Of a DNA stretch of 64,000 bases, positions 57,394 to 64,000 are shown piece by piece. A program made the translations under genes and the position numbers. Under the pieces are notes generated by a model, which did not search any database, was not told the DNA's origin, and worked only from the letters and a program-made list of their open reading frames with translations. Each line of letters opens with the position of its first letter. Position 1 is the first letter of the stretch. The stretch comes from Warburgia ugandensis (taxonomy: Eukaryota > Streptophyta > Magnoliopsida > Canellales > Canellaceae). The stretch is taken from positions 66,751,414 to 66,815,413 of the forward strand of contig CP141126.1 in assembly GCA_035236585.1 (NCBI GenBank), given 5' to 3'.

Positions 57394-58311
57394 TCATTCA
57401 TTATTCCTAAGTAGAAAAAAGTCTAATTGGCTTTTATGAAGTCCATTTTTAAAGGTTATTAAGTGTTCATCCCTCTTCTTAAAGAGTGTATTTGCAATGG
57501 ATAGGTTATATGACAAAGAAAAATTGAGGATATTCTCCCCCATCTCATTTCGCTTACCTATACCATACCCTCCGTATATTCTATCATATCCTTTTTTATC
57601 TTTTCCTACATGGCCATTTAAGTCTACTCCTATAAATATCCCCTCAGTGTTGGGAATTTCTTGCATGACTTCCTCCATATCTTCCCAAAAATGTCTCTTG
57701 ATTATATCTTGTAACCCTACTTATGGTGCATATGCACTTATAACATTTATAATTTGCTCTCCTAGAACAAGTTTTATTATTATAATTCTATCACTGATTC
57801 TTTTAACGTCCATAACTTTATCCTTTAACTCCTTATCCACTATAATTCCTATGCCATTTCTGTTATTTTCCTTTCCTATGTACCATAATTTATATCCGCC
57901 TATTTCTCTAGCTTTAGCCCCTTTCCACTTGGTTTCTTGGATATGAGCGATGTTGACTCTCCTACATTTCATCGCGTCTACTAACTCCAAACTCTTACCT
58001 GTCAATGTCCCTATGTTCCATGTGGCGATACTAATCTTATGTTCTGGAGATATCCTATTTACTATCGCCTTTCTCGACCTCCATCGCATGAACCCATGTC
58101 CACTTTTCACTGCACCTGGGTTCTGATATAGGCCATCGCTTCCAAGGGGACTCTCTAGCATCCCTTGCCCATTTTTCACTACACCCGGGATCTGATGTAG
58201 CTTATCACTTCTGGGAGAAGGCCCTAGCAACCCTTGCCTATTTTTCACCACACCCGAGATCCGATGCAATGCGTCATTTACAGGGAATGCCCAAGCTTGA
58301 AGGAATGTCAA
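57394..58311 (-). pseudogene. RTE LINE APE-type endonuclease with N-terminal repeats
   Basis: 58311-57721 begins with three repeats of about 22 residues ('SGVVKNRQGLLGPSPRSDKL', 'PGVVKNGQGMLESPLGSDGL', 'PGAVKSGHG'). The endonuclease follows: 'ISIATWNIGTLTGKSLELVD', 'VNIAHIQETKWKG' (catalytic Glu) and 'NGIGIIVDKEL'. After a stop at 57720 it continues at 57678-57394 with 'IFIGVDLNGHVG' (catalytic Asp and Asn) and 'KSQLDFFLLRN'. It nicks target DNA to start insertion. Active-site residues are kept; one stop and a frameshift break the protein. Confidence 0.88.
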
Positions 58312-58331
58312 TTTTCAATTCATGTCATGTT

Positions 58332-58610
58332 AGGGTTGCCATAGTTTTAAAAAGCTGAAGATGATTTTTATTTATTCCTTACAAACTAATATACAAATGC
58401 ATATTCACCTACAAACAGAAAAGAAATAACAAAATCATCTTCAACTTCACCCTTGCCGGCTGGCTACTTAACGCAAGGGTTGCCATATTTTAGGAAGTTG
58501 AAGATGGTTTCCATTTCTTTATCATAAACTAATATACAAATGCATATTCATTTGTAAGAAAGAAATAAGAAAATCATCTTCAACTTCTCCCTTGCCGGCT
58601 GGCACCTAAC
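58332..58610. repeat. Tandem duplication of about 144 bp, each unit a foldback
   Basis: Units start at 58332 and 58476 with 'agggttgccat'. Each contains 'aag(c/t)tgaagatg(a/g)tttt' followed about 60-80 bp later by 'aaaatcatcttcaactt', giving a 17-bp stem with one or a few mismatches. Both end in 'cccttgccggctggc'. The LINE 5' end lies immediately to the left. Confidence 0.85.
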
Positions 58611-58730
58611 GTAAAGAAAATAATAAAAACTAAAAGAACACATACAAGTGAATGAAAAAAAATATTTTCTTATATATGTTACAATCATGCAGCTGCTCTA
58701 AGTGTTTTAATTGAATCTCAGTACATACTC

Positions 58731-60568
58731 AGCCCATTCACTTAGTATTTCGTTCAAGTTTACTTTGGAGTAACTCTTCTTGTTTGCCCACTCAAAAGGC
58801 ACAATAGTTCATAATACAACATATTTAAATCAAGTCATATTCTTTAAAATGAATCAATAAAAATATATGAAAAATATAAGAGTATGAAAAGAAAAAGTGT
58901 CTCACCTTTCTTAATTGGGAGACACTAATACCATCGAATACTAGGTCCCTCATGTATCTCAACATATAGTACCTGCATTCACATTCAGACTATTATCTAG
59001 GGCACTATGCAACAAGGATAGCAAAAGAATCCATAAACATCATTTGTAATATTGTAAGTTTGATTAGTTGTAAAATAGAGTAATTATTATATACCTTGAC
59101 ATTCTTCTAAGTGAGTTTTAGTGGTTGTATAGTCTCGATTTGATTAGCCCATGTAAACTATGCTCTATAAATTTAAATTTCAAATGCATTATAGATGAAT
59201 AACAAATTATTTATCTACACATAATACATGAAAATAATAAAATCTTATTTATTTATAATTTCTATGAGGGCGAGATGGATGTGCAATCCACATGAATAAA
59301 AAAGGAAATCCTACCCACCATGACAAGCAGCATTTAATGAGTCATATATAGATAGTCATATGAATTGTAATTAAGGTTGACAATCCCTTAGTATATAATA
59401 AGTTTGCAAGAAAATAAGAAAATCAAAACTTACCTGCTATTGTAGGGAATCATTAAGCCCTGTCCCTTAGAGCACCAAACGAAGCCTGGTAAAATATCAT
59501 CAATATGCCTCTCTGTCGACCATTAATCCGTCTCTCCACAAATGATGCTGGGGTTAAGGAATTAGTGAAGTATACCCTCAACCTAAAAAGGGCTACTTGC
59601 AACATTCAAGAAGCTCTATAAAAGAAATAATTATTACCTATACCATAAAAATATAACATGTAATGTCAAATATTTTATAAGCAAATATGTGCACATACCC
59701 CATGCAGGAGACAATGTGATGGTGCTCGAGTTGATCCCATAGGCAAACTTGTAATAGGTCCTCTACCATAAGTGGCACTTCAACTACGTCATTGTTAAGC
59801 ACTCCCTTGATTTGTATAGAATTGATTGCCCTATATTTGTTATGGGACTTGTAGATTAACCTTAGGGATTGAGACTTATTAAGTGGGACTTCCACATGAT
59901 CCTTAGACTACTATTGCAAAAGATGCCAATTTTTTTAACTAAATAATATTAATCAATGAAGAGGACCTAATTTATGATGAAAAAAATAAACATATATACA
60001 AGTACCTATTCCATTGGTGTGGCAATAGGTGATGGTACAATGGTGGGCGACCTTAATTGTGTATGTTGTTGCTGATTAACTGTATAAAGTTAATAAATAA
60101 TTAAATTGAGGTCTCTAACTAAAATTTACTAATGTGAAAAATAGTATGATAAGATACATACCATGTACTCTATGGGAATGACTAGTGCCTCTAGCCAAGC
60201 AATGTGATATGCAACTATCGTTCCAATGGTTATAATATTTTTCATTTCTAAAGGAAATAATAAGCTAGCATTCGCATCCAAAGCATGGTAATGGACACTT
60301 ACTTTGTGCATGGTGGCATACTAATTCCATCCAAAATGCTTGATTCATGCTTAGAGCATGAACCAACTACCATGATGTTTTGATGAGAATTGAGGGCCAA
60401 TAGGCATTGACCCACCCATAAATCAAATATAAAATAGAGAGGTTGAGATATAGAATTATTACTCAAGGACAATGAAACTATCATCAAACATCCTTCAAGC
60501 AATTGTTTAAATATATCAGTTTTTATTTTCTCCACCAATTTATTATAGGCCTCCGTCAACAACACCAA
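58731..60568 (-). pseudogene. CACTA-type transposon gene with DUF8039-like and Ulp1-like parts
   Basis: A decayed multi-exon gene on the - strand. 60568-60299 reads 'GQCLLALNSHQNIMVVG' and 'ILDGISMPPCTK'. After a frame change, 60305-60165 reads 'KVSVHYHALDANASLLFPLE' and 'IGTIVAYHIAWLEALVIP', the pattern of the DUF8039-type region in plant En/Spm proteins. A short exon near 60090-60005 ('QQHTQLRSPTIVPSPIATPM') and one at 59935-59700 ('EVPLMVEDLLQVC', then donor G|GTATGT) follow. 59620-59445, 58968-58908 ('YYMLRYMRDLVFDGISVSQL', donor AAG|GTGAG) and about 58805-58731 ('EWANKKSYSKVNLNEILSEW', ending 'AEYVLRFN-stop') match the end of a Ulp1-like cysteine protease. I cannot locate the catalytic His or Cys. 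Exon limits are approximate. The DDE transposase itself is not visible. Confidence 0.6.
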
Positions 60569-60599
60569 ACAGGCTCCTTACCTCACTAGCTTGAAGCTT

Positions 60600-61430
60600 A
60601 TAGATTGGAAGAAGCTAAAGATGAGTGCTCATGTTTCTCATATAATTTTATTGAGATCTTGTTTAGAAATTAATGTATGAAAAATTTCATGATAAGATTT
60701 CCTTTGAAGAACAATTTTGATATTTTTATCTGGTATCAATTCTAACATTTGTTGTTTAAATGAGATGCTTATGACATGATCTGTAATATCTAAGTGAATG
60801 CTTTCTTGGATGGGTTATGCTAAGATTAGATGAGTCATGCCTATAGTTTGTAGATAATTCATACTAATTTAGATAGGCCATGCCATTAGAATATTTATTC
60901 CTTCCTTAGAAGAAGTTTTAACTTGTAGCCAAGGCTTTTAATTCATACATATTTTCAAGTAATGAGGAACATTCTCATGATTCTTTTGGTCGATTCACAA
61001 TTCCTAAGTTACTCTCTATCATCTTAGATTTAGTTTAATTTGCTATACTTTAGTTCTAGATTTTGTTTAAAAAAACAAACCCTTAGATTTGGTAGAAATT
61101 TATTCCATCCATGTAGGTCGACAACTCTTTATACTTATCCTACAATAGATTTTGTGTACTCCTAAGGGTTTTTGTTTAAAATAATAAACATCAGGGTATA
61201 GTTTGAAACACACGCACACACACACAAAGAAGAACCTCTTATATGGGTGACTAAGGTTGGAGGTTGCTTGTACATTGTGTCCAACATTAGAAAAAGGAGA
61301 CTCCACCACATGGCTTGAGAATTAAGTCCATTCTCAGATGTTTTAAATTGGTAACTGGTCAAAAAATGAATTTAGCTAGTTACAAATCTTGGGTGTAAAT
61401 ACTTAATTTACATATTCTTGGTAGCATTGC
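60600..61430. other. Unassigned AT-rich sequence
   Basis: No coherent frame or repeat was recognised. It contains a short (CA)n run at about 61207-61226. It lies between the CACTA-type gene and the L1 fragment and may be upstream or intron sequence of that gene. Confidence 0.4.
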
Positions 61431-62300
61431 AACCTATCTTAGTTGCAAGGTGGTACAACTCATATCCACCAATTTAGGTGTCCCTATCACCTCCATCAAA
61501 TCCCAAATATCACTCTAAGACCTTTTACCAAAAGACTACTAAAAACTCTCTCATCTAATAAGAGAGCTTATCTCTACATTGGTGACAAAGTCACATGTTA
61601 AATCATCTCTATCGAACATGCAACTTTACTAAATGTCTATATTGAAGTGTCCAGTAACTGTCATCTCAAAAATCAATCAAATTCGAAGAAGATTTGTATG
61701 AAAATGTGTAGATGTTTCCAACAAATTACATTTAGTTTCATGGAAAAAAGTATGCATACCAAAGAAGAATGTGGGTTAGGCATTAGAAGGTTAGAGGAAA
61801 TGAATAGAGCTCTTTTATACAAGTGATTATGGAGATTTTTTGGGAATAATGAAGGTTTACAGCAAACTCTTATCACAGAGACATATAATTTCCATAAAGT
61901 TTGGTAGGAAAAAGTAGTTGAATGTCCTATAGGATCAAGAATATGGAAGAAGATCACCAAAAATATTGATTTTTAGAAGCCTTACAACAAATTTAAATTA
62001 TATAGTGGAGACAAAATTAGTTTTTAGTTGGATTCCTAACTACTAAGGCTTGATATTCCCTGCATTATATTGGGCCTCTAGTTTTCCTAATTTTTTTATT
62101 ATGGATAGTTTCTTACACTCCTATGTTCAAATAGTTTGGGACATCCAACTCAAAAGACCCCTAAGAGGTGTAGAAGATTTACATTACCACTACATGCTGT
62201 AACTACTTAATGATACCCTAATAATTAACTTGAAGAAGGAAAAAATCATATGAACTCTTGACACCATCTTATAAGAGGTTGTTCCAAGTGCTCCTTGAAC
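61430..62300 (+). pseudogene. L1-clade LINE, 3' fragment
   Basis: Combined + strand frames follow the end of plant L1 RT and the region after it. The readings are 'LSCKVVQLISTNLGVPITSI' (about 61438-61500), then 'TKRLLKTLSSNKRAYLYIGD' with a frame change, then 'WKKVCIPKKNVGLGIRRLEE' and 'MNRALLYK-LWRFFG' (61740-61840), then 'GSRIWKKI' and 'NKFKLYSGDKISF' (about 61935-62020). This order is that of the thumb and C-terminal part of L1 ORF2. Stops are frequent. A 5'-truncated dead copy is the simplest view; no poly(A) tail was pinned down. Confidence 0.75.
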
Positions 62301-62690
62301 ACTCATCTTGTGGAAGATCTAGATGCAGGCTTGAACCACAAGTAAGCTAGAAAAGAATACCTAGATGTATGATTGAACCATAAGTATACTTGAACCACTC
62401 AAATCAAGACCTGGGTTTTCTCAAATCTTACCTATAAGTCAAGCTCTTCGTGTTGAGTGAGATGATCAGCTCAGATCAAAGATCCAAGTAGTTGTTTCCT
62501 CCATCGATTGTCTGTCTTTTACTCGCCTGCATGACATGTCTTCTTTGACAAGCAAGGCTACTATCTAGCAAGAGTGACTGCTCCCCACTTGTCTCTTTCC
62601 CCCCTCTTCTCCTTCTCCTTCATCTTCCCCTACTTCTCCATTATTTTCATCAGGTTTCTTCTCTGTGTGTGTTGGGTTGGGGAAAATGAT
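62300..62690. other. Unassigned sequence with a CT-rich stretch
   Basis: No frame or repeat recognised. A pyrimidine-rich stretch lies at about 62575-62645. Confidence 0.4.
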
Positions 62691-62840
62691 CATTTAAGTG
62701 GGGTACTTATAAAGTCATTTTCTATAAACAACTTCAAAAGTTGAGTACTTTTAAAGCTACTTACTGTAAACAACTTTAAAACTGGGCTACTTTTAAAGCA
62801 TTTGATGTAAACTACTTTAAAAGTACTAGCAAACTGGGTA
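62690..62840. repeat. Subterminal-type repeats matching 54040-54430
   Basis: Repeated units of the kind 'acttcaaaagt', 'gtacttttaaag' and 'gggctacttttaaagc' alternate with 'tgtaaac(a/t)actttaaaa'. They match motifs at the left end near 54280-54420 in both orientations. This supports a single large element spanning 54.0 kb to beyond 62.8 kb, with the LINEs inserted later. Confidence 0.6.
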
Positions 62841-62841
62841 G

Positions 62842-63525
62842 CTAGGGGTGAGCGAGGGGGATGTAGGTTCTATGGATGAGTGCGGCGAACTAGGTAGTCA
62901 ATGGTGGTCGAGGGAGGAGGGGGAATTGGGTTCAGGGGAGGGAATCCAAGTAGTGGGGGAGGGGTGTGGAAAGCGGGTAAGTGAGGGTAGGCATGGGGAA
63001 CTAGAATCCGGGGAGGGGCAGGGGGAACTAGATTCCAAGGAGCAATGGTGGGAGGGGTGTAGTGAACTAGGTAGGCTGGGGGTGACTGGGTTCTAGGGAG
63101 TAGTGGGGGTAGGGGTGCGGTGAATTGGGTAGCAGGGTGGGCGGTAGGGAACTACATTACGGAGGCTGGCTTGGGGAGCTGGGGTCCAGGGAGCAGTGGG
63201 GGAGGGCTGGGTGGGCAGGGGGAAAATGGGTTCTAGGGAGGGGGATCTGAGGAGTGGGGAAGAGAGGGGAGGGGCTCCAAGTAGTGGGGGACAGACGGGG
63301 GATTTGTGCAGGGAAAGTGAGCAGAGGGGGGATTCGAGCAGTGGGGGGAGGGGGGATCTTATTAGTGGTGGGTTAAGGGGATCTGAGTAGTGGTGGGTTA
63401 GGGGGATCTAAGCAAGGAAAGAGGGTGGATGGGGGATCCGAGCAGGGAAAGAGGGTGGGGGAGGGGGATCCTAGTAGGGAAAGAAGGCAGAGGGGAATAT
63501 GGGCAATGGGGGGTTACCCCTATTT
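62842..63525. repeat. G-rich, C-poor minisatellite-like tract
   Basis: About 680 bp of irregular units such as 'ggggatccgagcagggaaag' and 'gggttctagggagtagtggg', with dozens of runs of three or more G on the + strand. The strand bias is extreme compared with the AT-rich surroundings. Gly/Glu/Ser-rich frames (62848-63096, 63196-63390) result from it and I do not treat them as genes. It lies next to the subterminal repeats and upstream of the - strand gene, where CACTA elements often have a GC-rich 5' region. Confidence 0.7.
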
Positions 63526-64000
63526 ACTTCTGTTTCTTGATTGATTTTCATGGTGTTTTTGCAGAATTAAGTGATTCGTGTGCAAACCCTAGCATTGGAG
63601 ATATTCATTTAGAGGAATTAAAGATGATAAGAGCAATCTTATAGGTGCTTGATTGCTTTTTCTTTTCTTTTGTTTCTTATCAAGGCTACTTTGGTTATTT
63701 TGCTGCATTTTTCAACCCAAATGTTCTTTCATATTGGGTTATCAACCCAAATGTTTTCTTATCAGGGACAATATCTCTTTCTCTACTTGATAGAATCATG
63801 TTTTATATGAGTTTTGAATTACTTGAAGTGGATTACAATATGGGTATAAACTTGTGTAAACTTCTAGAAGTAAAACACTGCTAATTTCCATCTTTTGGTG
63901 AAACATTTTTCCTATTAACATAAGGATAATTAAATGCTTACTTGTTGGTACTTAATTTGACTTAAAAAGAAGCATAATTGATGGAGTACCAATGGAAAGT
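63526..64000. other. Unassigned sequence to the window edge
   Basis: AT-rich. A possible splice acceptor 'ggtgtttttgcag' occurs at about 63551-63563, but no recognisable protein follows. I see no transposon end here. Confidence 0.35.

Larger units (their letters stand above)
55171..58311 (-). mobile_element. RTE-clade LINE
   Basis: On the - strand it runs from the endonuclease at 58311 to a 3' tail of ATG repeats at 55187-55171, preceded by the typical end 'GCCGACCCCTAATTGGGATA'. It has one reading frame for endonuclease plus RT, now broken, and no LTRs. The clear target duplication expected of LINEs was not identified. A (TA)n run lies next to the tail. The 3' end family is common in plants. 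Confidence 0.88.

Noticed and set aside
61200-61226. (CA)n run as a LINE tail or functional signal
   Set aside because: A short microsatellite not positioned at the end of the L1 fragment; nothing else supports a role.

Overview
This window looks like plant nuclear heterochromatin, almost certainly from a flowering plant. Every recognisable gene belongs to a transposable element and I found no host gene. The evidence is Athila-like and Tekay/chromovirus-like Ty3 retrotransposons, very long LTRs, a TRIM with an initiator-Met primer site, a plant-type RTE LINE, an L1 LINE fragment, a CACTA-type gene with a Ulp1-like C-terminus, and an AT-rich tandem repeat of about 182 bp. I cannot name the species. 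All similarity statements come from reading and hand alignment; no search was run.

Region 1 to 45.8 kb is a nest of LTR elements. (a) 1-819 is an inverted fragment of a long LTR beginning TGTAATAACCCC. (b) An old Athila-like element on the + strand starts with an LTR (1429-4198), a decayed tRNA-Asp-type primer site and a leader. Its gag, protease, RT, RNase H and integrase remnants are broken by two insertions. It ends in a second LTR (from 23946) that is itself interrupted and is followed by a second primer site, leader and gag start (38354-39845), so this is a tandem LTR-internal-LTR-internal relic. (c) A 4.85 kb solo LTR sits in the leader (5128-9980, duplication TAATG). (d) A gag-only element on the - strand sits inside the RT gene (13288-20726, duplication ATCAC). 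(e) A solo LTR of the same family sits in the second Athila LTR (26994-38336, duplication TTTAA). (f) That solo LTR contains a full-length Tekay-like chromovirus on the - strand (27865-37635, duplication TGGAG), the youngest-looking element here. (g) A composite long LTR (39846-45783) ends the nest.

Region 45.8 to 54.0 kb is a divergent array of roughly 182-bp monomers. It is interrupted at 49612-51594 by a compound of seven TRIM LTR copies in head-to-head orientation, flanked by the 5-bp duplication CATAC.

Region 54.0 to 64.0 kb looks like the left and middle part of a CACTA-like DNA transposon. It has A/T-rich subterminal repeats and palindromes at 54.04-54.43 and 62.69-62.84 kb and a decayed multi-exon - strand gene (58.7-60.6 kb). 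An RTE LINE (55.17-58.31 kb, - strand) and a 3' L1 LINE fragment (61.43-62.30 kb, + strand) lie within it. A very G-rich tract (62.84-63.53 kb) follows.

The elements are almost all dead: stops, frameshifts and deletions are everywhere. The relative order of insertion can still be read from the nesting: Athila first, then the solo LTRs and the gag-only element, then the chromovirus.
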